From: Tanypteryx hageni
Lineage: Eukaryota; Arthropoda; Insecta; Odonata; Petaluridae
Direction of reading: 5' to 3'
Length of the DNA stretch: 64,000 nt
Assembly: GCA_028673005.1 (NCBI GenBank)
Contig: CM054113.1
Coordinates: 171,910,837 to 171,974,836, forward strand
The notes below the pieces were generated by a model, which saw only the letters and a list, made by a program, of their open reading frames with translations, searched no databases and was not told where the DNA came from. Of the stretch, positions 25,901-40,900 are shown one piece after another. The stretch's first letter is position 1; each line of letters begins with the position of its first letter. A program made the translations under genes and the position numbers.

Positions 25901-28900
25901 TCAAATGAAACAGAAATACAGATACATTAAATGGTTTTTAATTTTCTACTGCATTTTCTTAATTAACATAATTTCTTTAAAAATATAAGCTACTATTTAA
26001 AAATTGTCTGACAGATGCGATAGTCTCCATTCAAAACTTCAAAATATAGCATATTTACCTGAATATAAGACTAACAAAACATACTTTTTGCAGTAAAATT
26101 ATTCCAACTTCTGTTTCTAACTTCTTTTTAATATTGAGGTAAATATAACAATTTTGGTTTTTAAAAGTATATTCATGTTATTTCAATACAAGACTAGCAC
26201 ATTTCACATTAATTTTTTGAGATATTATTATGTCATTAGTAACAAAATCTGAGTTGAGCATATACCTCAGTATCCAGGGAACAATATCGCCTATATGCAG
26301 AAGCAGATAATTCCCAGTTTTCCACAGTTAAAGCTGAAAATCCTAGTCTAGACCACAGGAGTAGTTGTAGGCTGTTGATCTCCAAGGATTTCTGCATATG
26401 TGGAATGGCTTCTGCATACTATAAAAATATAACAACTAATTATTTAAAAAGTTCACAACAAGATAAAAATTGTACATGCTTAATTAATTTTACATTATGA
26501 AAAAACAAAATTTAGATAAGAAGGAAATTATATGTTATAAAAAAATATTTAAATATTTTAAGTTGGAATGTATAACCATAAAAATTCCAATACTTTTGCC
26601 AAAAAGATGTAAATAATTTGCTTAGTAATATTATGAAGAATATACCTCACTTTCAGAAAAAAATGGTAAAGAGAATTATTGATGACAATCAAGGGTTTAT
26701 GTAATGCACAAAATTTTCAAAAGATGGAATTTTCATTTCACATTGCTTTCAAAGAAATGAAAAGCAATGTCACTTACTGAAACTCATCAAATCAGCTAAT
26801 TCTTTTTGAGATGTTTACATCATTATTTTTAAAAAACTTTATCATACTGAACCTTGAGTTTGTAAAAATATTTCATGGAACGTATTAGTTACGTGAAAGA
26901 CGTGATGACTTATACTATGAATGAATGCGTAAACATTTTCATGCTGAAAAATTGAGGTCGACTTATATACCACAATACATGGCACAGTAGAACCCAGTTA
27001 TAACATGTCTCGCTATATTGCAGATCAAGCCATGTCCCTCTAAAAATTTTTTGAAAGATGCAAAGTACACATTCAAACAACAATGAGTACACTCAGTCCG
27101 ATGTAATTTTACTGTTTTTTATTCTAAAAAGGTTTTGACACATTTCTGGGAAATGACTTGAAAAATATCTAATGAGTAATTCTGATAATTTTGAAATGGA
27201 ACAAGTCCTACAGATCGTGGTCATGAAGAAAAAGGAAAAAAATGTTTTCAAAACATCAAAACCTGATCTTTCAAAAAACCTTTTTTAGCATTAGGTTTTC
27301 AAAATGCTGTTCTTCAAAAATATGCCTTCCAGTTATCACTTTAGCAAGTGTAAGTTACTTTATCCCAAGCTTTTTTCAATCAGAAAATCTCTCTTGATCT
27401 TTCCCACATGTATTGAGTGAATTCACTGGTAGTTGCTCAAATTGCTATGGTTGCTTTAATCGCTAGCTTCAGAAACAAACTGTTGGCCATGCATGCTCTA
27501 CCCGCCTGTAGGCAGTCACCTACACTTGGAAAAATGCCATGCCAAATTCATTAACTTGATTTTCTGTTCAGTTGCTTCCACTGTCCACTTCCAGGTGTGA
27601 CACAGCCTTAACCCTTTGCACTCGGATTTATTTTACTTTATTCTATTAGTCTACTCAGGATATAATTTTTAAATAGCCCTTATTTTAAAAATGGCAGCAC
27701 TCCAATGAAAAGCGCTGTTTTATTGGCATATAAACTTATTTATTTGCATTTTTTACATTAAAAATGTTTCAACTCGGACATAAATTTTAGTTTCTATATG
27801 TTTTCATCGTAAGATACTTTTTGAAACACTCACCCACATGAAGACCTGGGTTACATTTACATGTGTCACAGATGTAAACACATTCTATGGTTTCCTCAGA
27901 TGTGTGCTGCCACAAAATGTTATCCTCAGAATCATCCATATTGTTGGAAATTCAATATATGCTTAATATTATACCTAATATAGTGTGATAAGATTAGTGA
28001 ATAATTACAATGAAAGATGTACATTTATTAGCTTACAGTGATCTACATTAAATTATGTAAGTGGACGAGCATTAAGTCGTCCATTCAGTCTCACTGCCAT
28101 GGCATACCGGAGGGAAGAACATGAATCCCTTCTTCCTGTAGATAACCCAACCCATCCCCAGGCATCCATGAAGTATCATCTGCCATCGTGAGAAACACTT
28201 GGTCACCATCTTGCGATGCCCAATAGGATGGTTAGTAAAGGGGTCATGCGGAGAGGACCTGCACAAAAGATGCGGCAGTGGGAAGCCGGTACTCGAGATG
28301 TAATGGGGTGTTGGAGCGTGTGATGGAATAAAGTAATTTTAGCATGACTACCCAAGTATTCCTTGGCTTCATTCCCTTTTCCTGCTGTGAGGGACCCGGT
28401 GGAACTTACAGCTGGTGTCAGAAGTGGGATCCATCTCGCAGAGCGAATACATCGGAGAAGAACGTGTACAAGGGGTAAGTCGACATGGCTGGTCGAGTGA
28501 GCATTGGTGGACGGGAGGTAGAACTACAGCAGGTAGTTACTGAGTTTCATGACAAAATACGGGAGCTTAATTTAGAGAATGAGCAAATGCATGCGCCATA
28601 AGTGTAGTACCATCTTCTAAGGGTGGAATGGACTATAGAGGGGTAGCCATCTCACTTACCCTTGGAAGCTCAAAACATAACCTTCAGAAGTTCGAGAGAC
28701 GCATGACACATTCTGTGCTCATAAATTTATGAGCAGTAAAACATAACCTGCATCTGAAGTACTTCAAATATAATGCATGCCCCATAGGCATCCCCGACAA
28801 GTCTCAAGTCACATTATGTCATTGTGTTCTGCAGTGAAAAACTGACACGGCTCTGAATGGAAATTTAACTCCTCAAGCGCAGAGAGCATTTAAATCAAAG

Positions 28901-31900
28901 CCATCCTGGAGGTCGAAGGAGATTTAAATGAATTAGCTAATCTGGAGTAAACTTGTAAAACAAGCATAGAAAGGTGTACTCCATGTCGAATTACACAGAA
29001 TTTCCAAATGCATTCTTTGAGATCAACAAATTTTAGTAAAATAGCCCAATACCAAATTTCATTAAAATACATCCTGTGGTTCCCAGGTTGAAACAGGTAC
29101 GTTGTAAACTACATGTAGGTCTTCATGTAAAATGATCATAATTATTGCCCAATTTTAACCAAAATTGGAATTGGTCAACCAATTTTAGTAAAACTCCCAA
29201 ATACCAAATTTCATCAAAATACGTCCTGCAGTACCTGAACGGATTTTGCTAGGAAAGTTGGTCAAATTCATATTTTGTGAATTTATAAAAAAACAATATT
29301 CCGACTGGGCAAAATTTGTTAATTTTACAGTTCGCATAAGTAAATAATTAAATTACTGAAAATTGCATATTTTGTGGTTTTTCTTTCTTGGAACATACCA
29401 TAGCCAAAAAAGTCATTAAACAAGTATGCACCCAGATAAAATTTCATAAAATTTAAATGTTTCAAAATGAAGAAATTTGAGAAGCAAAAAATTTACAATA
29501 CTTGAACAAAAGCTTACCTTCTCTTTGAAATAGTAATGCAATCCCCAATGCCTTTGGGCCCGAGCACTTCGGTGGCCAGATAGCTCCCATGCTTTCTCAT
29601 AGCAGTTAATATCATCCTTTGAATCTCCAAGAAGACACCACAGTTTAACTGTCTCCTTGGCAGCAAGTTGCTGTTCTATTATTTCAATTGCCTAAATTTT
29701 GAGGGAAAATGTTTTCTTTTTAAAAACAGATGATATCAATTTTAAACCATACAGATCAGTGGTCCAATCTTTTAGAATAAGTTGGCCACATTGAATTATC
29801 AAATATGCAGAGGGGGCTAAATATTTGAAACAAGAAGAATGTTAAAATGAAAAACACTAATTATAACTTTACCCTCAGTTAACAGTTTTTAGGAATCTAC
29901 TTATAATATTGTCAGTTCAATTAAAGAAATTGGAAATCTCACAATAGAACACAAATAATAATCATACACTAGAGGAAAAACAGTTGAAAATTGTATTTGC
30001 TTTACTTTTTAAATTTGAATATTTTTGCAATTCACTATAATATTTATAATAGTTCTGGCAAATATCAGTCGGAAACAGTCTACTGGGAGCTTCAAAACAA
30101 AAACCTAACACTGAAATAATAAAAATCTACAAACCTTGTAGGATCAGAGTCAGTGAAGAAACTGTTGAGATGCGATCTCCAATTACAGGAAATAACACAT
30201 TATATGATGACAATCAGGGAAGAAAATATTGAATGACAATCTTAAATTATGTGAAATAACAAAAGTTCTGTAGATAGTAACAATAATTTCAGAATAAAAT
30301 ATGAACAACATCCACACAAAGAAAAAAGCCCTGATTTCCATAACGTACAACGCAGCACTCTCTTCGAAAAAATGTCCAAACTCAAAGGATTACCACAGAA
30401 AACTGAATATTTTTAGCAGAAAAGGTTCCAAACACATCATTCCAGCTACTGAAGGGTTAGGGTCATCAAAGGCCAAAGGAAAGGAACCCTGTCATAAAAC
30501 GCATGCCTGGGATGTCCACAGCACCCCATGCTGCATGGTTAAGAGAGCATAATAGTTGAAGAGAGAATCAAACTACAGGAGAATCATTCGAAAGAGCAAT
30601 TGTCAAATGAGTTTGGACCTTCTAGGTGTTAAGCTGGAGACAAAAAGTTAAAAAGTGTGGAGATTGTGAAACTAGTTTGTATGAATCACATACGTGAAGG
30701 TGGTATGTTGGCTGTCTGTCATCGAATAAATGGAATTTATACAAAAGAACTGGTGAGTTCAACTTCCTTGTTCTAAATAAAGATTGGATTCAATTTTACA
30801 TAAAATGTTACAGATATAAGGTGCCATATTTTTTCATATGGTTAGATATTCAAGTAATCACTCAGTAACAATTTTGCCAAAAGGAATGAGGGCTGCACAA
30901 AATAACTTTAATAAAAGCATAACATACAGATAAAATTTTACACTTTGGTAAATAAAATTAAAACAAATACTGCCATGAAAGTTATGCATTATAAGTTATA
31001 ATAACTATTCTTGAAACAATGAAAGTCACGACTAAATTTTTCATATAAAAGAGAAGAAAGGATATAATGGTTTGCCACAATTTATAATTTTGATTTTTGA
31101 AAATTCACACAATGCATGGGATATAATATTTACCAGCATAATCCACACACTTGATTGTCTGAACAAATATCTGGTGTGAGTATTATAGCAGGACTAAAAA
31201 GGCACAGGACTTTCTCTAAACTACAGTAAAACCTCCATATAAATTGGTGAAACCCCACAACAGGAGGTGTTCATTGTATGGAGGTTAGGGGGGGGGTTGC
31301 ATAAGGGCAGGGGCAGACCAGCCATGTGCGAGTATGTCAGACTTAATCATGGGGCTCATCTGATCAAGTGATGCATTGCAAAAACCATTGAATATACAAG
31401 TAACAATATGTAAAGACTAGCATAATTGCCTGTCAAATATGATGGGTATGCATGGATTAAGTATTAAATTTTAGGCACTTCCTATTCTCTCTTACTCTCT
31501 CTCATCCTCCTCTCTCCCATTCGTCCTCCGTCTCCCCCTCTCTCCTCTGGAAAAATAGACTTCCTAGTCTCAATCTTGCCCTAATAAGGAACATTATCTA
31601 TACATTCTATCCCCCTCCCTCTCTCTCTCTTTTTCACCAACTCTCTTCCCTTCCCTCTTTCTTTCTTCTTCTCTCCCATTAAACCATTCAAAGCATGCTT
31701 TCCTTGCATATATAGTATAAGGATTGAGAGAACAAAATCTCGAGGTTTAACAATGACATGGTCAGCAAGGCAACATATCGTTAAAAAGCTTAACTTTTTC
31801 CAATAAATATCATTTAAACATATAACTTGAGCAATTTTGAAACATAGGTGAAATGTGATGATAAGAATAAGAAATGTTATTTATTTTTCTTTAAAACAGT

Positions 31901-34900
31901 TCAGGTCCGAAGATCAAACAAAATGTCAATCTTCTACCTACTCAGAAAGTTTGTTAAAAATAGCATTAGTCAGTCATAAATAGTTCATATTAGTTGAGTG
32001 TGACCAGATTTCTTAGCTCATTATTTAAAGAGATTCTATGCTAGCATTAATATGTTCATTATCATAATAGTGCATTCTATGAAAACAATAATGATCAATA
32101 TCAATGTCACGCTACGAATAAAAGTGCAAGGTGAGATTCATTTATGCACCTCATCTGATAATGGGACAGAGTATTTGTGAACAAGAGTACATAAAATATC
32201 TCACATTATTAATTCACTATAAAATGTATCACACATTATGATTTCTCGTGAAATACAGACAAAAAATTTATAGTGCATATTATCTTCTAGGGAATACACA
32301 GTCATTCTGTTTAGCTTTAAATAATCACTGATTTTGGAGGCATTCTCAGTGACAGAACATGGATGTTGTTACTGTAAAATAAACCTCGGAACACCCGATT
32401 AGCAGAAAATATCGAAAATGATTATTATGCGTCCTATTGTTCCTTCTGCGTGAGCAGAGAAAATGAGAGGGTAAGGCAAAATTAAGTAGTTCGAGTCAAA
32501 ATATGCATGTCATGCAGGGTTGAACTGGCTGGTAAAATGTTACCAGTTAATCATCGATCAGCCCCACCAGAGAAAAACTGTTACGTAGACGTGGCAAATG
32601 TCAGCCAACCGAGATACCAGGAAAATCCCCACTAAGCGGTGGGAGGGCTGAGGTATGGGAGAACAGAAGAGTTCTTCATGCATTGATCTTTGCTTCGCTT
32701 GCCCCTGTGACACAATTCTCTCTTAACCCCTCAAGCGCAGAGGACATTTAATTAAATCCCATTTCTGAGGTTGGAGGAATTTATATAAAAATTGCGATTC
32801 GATTCCTGAAAATTGAAAATTTTATAATTTCTTTAATATTTATTGGATTTTTCTGAAATGTTTTGAGGAATTTAGTAGAACATGACATTTATAAACAATA
32901 CCTTTTACACTATCTTACTTCAAGCACATTCTTTGCAGGAGAGAAGAGATATCACCCTGATCGCCATCCAGTCAAGCTCGTACCCGTACTTTCATATATC
33001 TTTCAGTATTGTGAAAACTATTAATGTATTTGATATGCAATCTTTTTCAAGGAAAATTTTCAGCTTTTATAACCATTTCATTTGCTGGATGCATGTCTCT
33101 AAACCAAATAGGGAAAAAGTTTCTCACAGGTCAACTTTTTCATGTCTTGACTAAAAATTAGAAATAAAATTTCCATTTCATATATTGTTAAAAGACATTT
33201 TATATAGCTTATAAAGTTTTAAGTTATACAGTAGTCATTATTCATCATTACAGAAGTTATATGATGAAAATTGTCCTATTTCATTCAGTAGAAGCGGAGA
33301 TATGATGTTCTATGTATCACAATGTACGCATAATAAAGAAATTAGAAATTTTTTAAAAACTTTTAAGGCATTTGCTTTATCCAATTTACCATGAAATTTA
33401 CTACAAGAAAATATCATAACTTCAGTGAATCATCTATACAGAATTTTTAGCCTATTTTCCAGAATGGAAATAGGCTTATAGTTTTGTCATTGTGTCTGTC
33501 TGTCCATCCCCCCTATTAACATTTGCACCAATAGACCAATTTTCATGACACTTAGTGGAAATTTCCTGCTACTGGAGCTGAGAATTTGAGGATAGTTTCT
33601 GTTGTGAATATAGAAAGTCCCAGGTTCGATTCCAGGAACTATCCTTCCCATTTGATTTACATGGAAAATCTGAAAATCATCGTGCAGGGTAATTTTCTCT
33701 TGCACATTAAAATATCTTAGAACTGTAATATGTGTTTGTACTATTCTCTGAGGAAAGGAATGTAGATTCTAATTTGTATCATTGAATTTTGCTTATCGAT
33801 CGCATTTTATCGAATTTCACATAAATACAGGCGTTTATGCAGTTTTTATCACCCATTACGAGTGTTGCAATAGCAAGGACTATTGTCGGACTCGGATTGT
33901 TTAATTTAATACATACATACACATTTTTGCCACACAAATACAAGTGATAAATTTAGTTTTTCATTCGAATGTATTGGTAATATTTTATAACACTAAATTA
34001 AGAAATTTGGGAACACAAAGAGTAACTCATCCATGGTGATTTTAAAGCTATTAATGCCAATATAAGTATTAAATAAACACTAGTTTTACCAGTGCAGAAT
34101 ATCTGTGCACTAGTACTTGATTGCTCAGTATCATAAATTTCTTTATACGCACAATTTTCAATCTCTTGATTTGCTGATACAATAGTTAGAGTCAAATGAT
34201 CTTGCCATACCTCTCTCTCTCCCTCCCTCTCTTCTCCCTGTCTCCTTCCTTCCTTTCTTTCTTCCTCCCTCTCTCTCTCTGCATCTCTTTTCTCCTACCT
34301 CCCCCCTCTCTCATTCCCTCCTGTCACAATCCATAGCTCTCCCTCTTTTTGTCTTCTTCTTTATCTCTTTCCTTCCATCCTTTTCTAATTCTTTATCTCA
34401 GATTTATCTTCAGATTTTAGAATACAATACTATCATTATGATACAAACATCTATGTTTCAATGCCAGCTTTATCAGCTGTGTTTAGCAATACAAAGTTCT
34501 TCTCATAGCTCGGCACCCCCAGCATGCCACACATTGCCGTAGCGTTTTATATATATAGATTATGTGGAAAGTAGGCACCATAAGTTCTGTTTGGATCATC
34601 TTTTGATTTTACTAGCATTTAATTTGCTTGCAATCAGTTCGATTACACTCGGGGGTACCTCATTTTGCCACCTCACTCATCACTCCAACTGCAGCATTTC
34701 TCGGCCTGGGATATTGGAGCATAAATTTTTTTGAATGGCCTTCCTCTCAAACCTTGCTTCATAGAAACCTCAGCTGATGTTTATTCTTTGGTTATTTGTG
34801 AATGGGAAACTCTTGTTTCTCTCTTTCTCTCAACATTCTCCCAAAAACAGCTGCGACTTGAAGGAGCACATCCCATAGATAAATCTAATGGGAAAAATGA

Positions 34901-37900
34901 GTGACGTTGCCATGATTATTAATTCCTAAAAAATAACACCACACAATACAGATGAAATTGCCTCTGCACACTGCAAAGATTTCCTTTAGACTAACTTCTT
35001 TAGAGCAACATGAGAATATTTCTCCTGTGACCCTAGCGTAAGGACCTGTGCGCTTGCTCAAGAAATAGCAGCAGGTATCATCGAAGTGGCTATTTTGTAA
35101 ATGGACCTATAGTAGTGCTGCATTGAAAATGACCTATATGGATTACCGCCGTGCACGGAGGGGAAGTTTCCCTCCATCACCTTGACTATCCCCACCCCAT
35201 CACTAGCCCAGCCTTTTCATAGCTATGTTGTCAGTTCTCAATGTTTTCGGTTGACTGTCTCCACTATGCAGCGTCCCTATCTCCTGCCGACTCCCATGTC
35301 ATGCCAGTCTGTTTCTCAGCACTGTACCATGCTTTTGTTTAAATGTCCATATCATGAGAACTACAAATGTTATTGGATCAGAGTCTTTTCCAAAAATAAA
35401 TTTCAACATTTCTGCACATTTCGTTCACTCACTGTATCCCTCTAAATCAATTAGGGAAAAAGTTTCCTGCAGACAGACTTTGTCATATCTCAAGAAAACA
35501 TTTTGGAGAAAGAACAAGGTTATTAAATTTTATAAAGGCGTTTGGTTAATATTATATATTTATCATTTATATAATCATAATAAACAGTCATTCAAGAGGT
35601 ATGACAAAAAAAATTGCCCTTATTGGATAAGTAGAAGCCGAGATATGACGTTGTATGTTTAACCCTCCAGTAGGCATGTGGATCACAATAGTGATCCAGC
35701 TTTATGTTTTTCACTTGTGCTGCTAGATAACGCATCTGACGGTCACATGCTTTCGCCTACCCCTCATTTTGATGTCGACCTTGAATTTCAGTGTGTGTTT
35801 TGCTTCTTTTGCTGCTTGAACTGCACGCTTTGCCACTGTTGTTACCACTGTGATCCACATGCCTACTAATGTATTATTATTTTTTGCGGTGTTCCTTATT
35901 TTCTGATTTATTTATTTTTCCGAGTAGGTACATTTAGGCAAATAGTCATTATTATTATAAAACCTGTTTTAATTTTAGGTTAAATTATGTCAAAAAAGGC
36001 ACACGCAATGACAGATGACCCCTGTTTTTCCGAAACCCTTCTTGCCTGGCTAAGGGAAGATGATCCAATAGATGGTGATGTGGATTCCAAAGAAGAAACT
36101 GAAGATGTACTGGAAGAGAGTTCACATGAGTCTGAGCCAGAGCAGAAGAAGATGTTGGAGAAGAGAACACTGACACAACCAAAAATAAGTTTTATTTTGA
36201 AATAGACGGCACCAAGTGGCACATAGAACAACCCCCAAAAAATGTCCGGACTCGTTCCCACAATTTGGTAACGCATTTACCAGAACCAAGAGGTATAGCA
36301 AAAAATGATTCTTCAGAACTTGTTTATTTGTTTTTATTGATGAAGATGTAATTGACATGATAACAAAATACAAAAATGTATTTATTCAGTCACTCAGACA
36401 AAATTTGACTGTGAGAGGGATGCCAGAGACACAGACAAATTGGAAATAAAAACATTTAATAGGTATTTTGTACCTAGCAGGTGTACTAAAATCTGGAAGG
36501 CAAAATGTTATCCAGCTCTGGGACAATTAACAAGGGACCGGAATTGAAGCCATCTATTTGTCAATGAGCGTACAGAGATTATGCTTTTTGATGAGGTGTC
36601 TAAGATTTGATGATATAAGGGATAGATCAGAGCAGCGGAAAATAGATAAACTTGCACCAATTAGGAAACTTTTTGAAAAGACAGTTGCCAATTTCCAGAA
36701 ATATTTTGTCCCTAGTGAATATTTGACTATCGATGAACAGCTAATTGCTTTTCGAGGAAAGTGCCTGTTTAGACAGTATATACCAACAAAACCGTCTAAG
36801 TATGGGTTAAAAATGTTTGCCTTAGTTGATACAAAAAATTTTGACACCCATAATCTCGAGATATATGCCGGTACACAACCGGATGAGCCTTACAAAATGG
36901 GAAATTCAGCTGCAGAAGTTGTTTCTTGTATGGGGAAACCAGTGGAAGGTACAGGGTGAAATATTACTGGGACAACTGGTTTAGTAGTATTCCTCTAGTT
37001 TTAGATTTAGTTAACAGGAAAAATCTAACTTTTATCAGAACAATACGCAAAAACAAGAGGAAGATCCCTAAAGCATTCAATATACCTAAAAGAGTTGTAA
37101 ATAGTTCTTTATTTGGTTTTCACAAAAATTGCACTCTGGTATCTTATGCTCCAAAACCAAACAAAATTGTTTTAGTGGTGTCTACAATGCACCATCACCA
37201 AGCTATTGATCACGATTGTAATGGGAAACAATAACTCAAAATTGTTACGTTTTACAACAGGACAAAGCATGGTGTGAATGTACTCGATCAATTATGCACA
37301 CAATACAATGTATCCAGAAATTCACGATGTTGGCCACTTACGTTATTCTTTGACCTACTAAATATCTGTGGCATAAATGCTCTTCATTATATTCCGCAAA
37401 TCACAATTATGAAAAAGTTGAAAGGAGTAAATTTTTGCAAAATCTTACACTTGACCTTATAAAACCTTCAATTCTAAAAAGGACTACTATTCCACAAGTT
37501 CCAGATGCACTAAAATCTCGAGCAAGAGCTTTCTTGGGAATTCAAGAAGAAAAAGTAGAAATTAAACAAAGGAGAACTGCTATGGGCAGATGCTATGTTT
37601 ATGGAAGAAGTAGAAACAAGACAACGACGCGATCTTGCTATAAATGTAGGAAATGGGTGTCCTGGTCACCTTGAAGAAATTTGTGTGAATTGCAAGATTA
37701 ATGAATGAAGAAATTTACCCTTTAATTATTGTACTAATAAACTATATCATTGTTTTTTCGATTACTATAAAATTTCAAATATTTCTAAAGGAATAATATT
37801 TGTGTATGAAATTGTAAATGTTCTTACAACTTATGAATTCTACAAGTCTGTCAATATTATTTTCAATAAAAGTTCATGTAATTAGTATATTTTAACTTAT

Positions 37901-40900
37901 TATTCCTAAATTACTTCATTATTTTTTGTTAGCAATATGTATGCTGCAATATACATCTGGATCACGTATGTGATCCACGTGCCCACTAAAGTGACAAGAC
38001 TGGAGAATTAAGGATTGATAAAAAACTTACCACATTTTTAGTTTTCTCTATTTTAATAATGTTACCAAATTTTTAGAAAATTATAATACACATAATCAAA
38101 TTCAGCGTAAAATTTGCTACGATTGAACGTCTTAATTTCACTTAAACGACAAGATCACCATAATCAGGATAAATATGGCAACTGAGGGGAGGGTGCCAAG
38201 TGGTGTGAGGGACCTTAACAGATTCCCACTAAAGCTTAAGCCACGTCCATAGTACACCCAAAAGGTCATTTTCAACAAGGCACAACTATAGGACACGTGC
38301 AAATGTTTCTGTCTCTCTCTCATACTATATTGTTCTCAAGAAATTGTAAAGCAAGCTCATGGCCCTGAGAGTTGAACAATAGTTCAGCTCTCTTCATCTT
38401 ATAGCTCTCAAGCGCTGATGCATAAGAAAAACCTAAGAGAAAAAGAAGTCTGTGGACAGATAAGCAGAGCAAAAATCTCCTTTCACTTGCAGTAGCATTC
38501 ATGTTGAGATATGGTTCATCTCAGTGTTGGATAGGGTTTTTTTTAGAAGACGCGATTCCCAAATTGGCATATCTGTGTGAAAAATCAATCACAAAATTTA
38601 ATGCATATTAAATGTTATAAGAAAGACAATAAAAATTGGAGAATGACAATAAATAGGTAGGCCAAAGGTTTCTCTTTTGAAATATATCAAGGTTATTCCA
38701 ATTTAAGAAGATTCACCATGTCAAAAAAATAAAAAAGGTGGGCAATGACTGCGACGTACTGAGTCGGCCGATGGCATATGAAGTTTGCCCCCACCGTACT
38801 CAGTACGTCGCTTGACGTTGAGGGGTTAATTGCCAGCGTTTTATCGGTAAGAAGGCTATAGAAGAAACTCGATTCATCCGCGTTAAAAATGTTTTTAGAG
38901 GTGTATCTTGTCATCAGTGAAGTCAATTTTCTCCTCCAATCCTCTTCGACTAAGGGATCAACTGCTGCTTCCTCCCCGGATATTTTCAGCATGATTAACA
39001 TCCACCGGATCTTAAATTTTTGCAACCATCCATTCAACACCTGGAAATTGTACATACCCAATTTCACAGCTTCATCTCTTGCCTGCTGCTGCAAAATCAG
39101 ACTGGACAAGAGAATATTAGAAGCTCGTGCTCTCAAGAACCATTCAAACACTTTTGTCAAAGTCGTGCGAGGCCATTTTCTATTCGGACCAATTGCAATG
39201 CATTTTTAATTTGATCCTGATGCACAAGAATTGTTGACAGCATAGAAGTAGGAACACCAAATCTCTTAGCTACTTCAGTCTTCTCTCCTTGCTCAACCGC
39301 ATGCAAAATTTTTAGTTTCGTCTCAGTAGATATGTTGATGGTTTTTAATGACATTGTCATTTTTATGAGCTGCTGCTAGCACCAATGACAATTCTTGAAC
39401 TGATAATTTGCAAATAAATAGGAAAGAGAGAGTGGGGAGTGAAAGGTGAAGGGAATGCAACGAAAAGATCCCAGAATGGTTACCTATTGTAGAAAAAAGT
39501 AACACTCGGTCAGACTTCACCCTCCCCTTTGTATCACGAAATTTGTAAGTAGTCCCTAGGTCAGTGGTTTCCGAACTTACCATGCCCCCATTCGCTCAAG
39601 AATCCCTGCTGCACCCCCACCCTCAACCTAGCTAATATGATGCCCAACTAGGTGTTCAGAGTGTTTTGAAACATTTTTGTAACTTAATTGCAACAGTGCA
39701 ATATATCATATTACAGGCAACTCTCATTCAACGAATGACATACGCTCCTGGAAAGCATTCGTAAAATGGAAATTCATTGAACGATCATGATTTTTTCGTT
39801 TACTTCCCTGTTAAAACTCCAGATGCGTTCCAGACAAAAGATTTTTTTATTCTTGAATTTATAATTCTTAGCTATTAAAATGACTGTCAAAGCAACTACA
39901 ATACTGGATCACTAGAAAACTGAAGTAACAACAATCGAACATAGAAGTATTTTCAGTGCCATCTATTGTACGAGGTGCTACCCAAAAGTTCCGGGAATTT
40001 GTGCATTTAAAAAAATTCCTTACGCTAAGTCCTAATTTCCACTGTCCCCTTCAAAGTAGTCCCCTTGGGCTTTTATACAGCGTTCCCAGCGTTTTTTCCA
40101 TGATGCGAAGCATCCTTGGAAGTCCGCAGGTGTGAGCGTGTTTAGCACCTCTTGAGATTCTGCCCAGATCTCCTCAATCGTGTCAAAACGTTGCCCTTTC
40201 AGCCCGAGTTTCATTTTGGGGAACAGGAAAAAGTCACAGGGGACGAGATCAGGAGAGTAAGGGGGGTGGGAGATGACTGTCATGTTTTTGGAAGCCAGGA
40301 ACTGCCTAATAATGAGTGACGTGTGGGCGGGTGCATTGTCATGGTGGAGCACCCAGTCATTGTTGCACCACTTGTCTGGGCGTTTGCGTCGGACGTTCTC
40401 CCTTAGCCGCTTCAAAACATCGCAGTAAAACTTTCCATTGACAGTTTGACTGGGTGGGAGGAATTCTATGTGGATGATCCCATCGGCGTCAAAAAAAATG
40501 ATTAGCAAGGACTTGACATTGCTGCGAACTTGACGCACTTTTTTCGGCCGCGGCGACTTCCACTGTGACGACTGCTGCTTTGTCTCAGGGTCATAAGCAT
40601 AAACCCAAGATTCATCATTAGTTATGACCTTGGAGATGAAGTTGGGGTCATCTCTAACTCCATTTTGAAGCTCCCTGCAGACAGCAACGCGATGGTCTTT
40701 CTGGTTGTTGCTCAGCAGTCTCGGAACAAATTTTGCAGCAATGCGTCTCATGTTCAAATCCTCCAACAAAATGCATTGACATGTCCCATACGACAGTCCG
40801 ACAATGTCACAAACGTCATGGATTGTTCGCTTTCGGTCTGCCAGGATAGCCTCATGCACTTTTGCGACGTTTTCTGGAGTTATGCTTGTCGACCAGAACA

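Noticed and set aside
30301..30552. 83-codon plus frame in the largest intron region
   Set aside because: No recognisable domain; Lys/His-rich composition follows the base composition.
22437..33705. Similar minus frames at 22437-22820 and 33487-33705
   Set aside because: They belong to the two copies of repeat G; the frames are offset by indels and show no codon-level conservation by eye.
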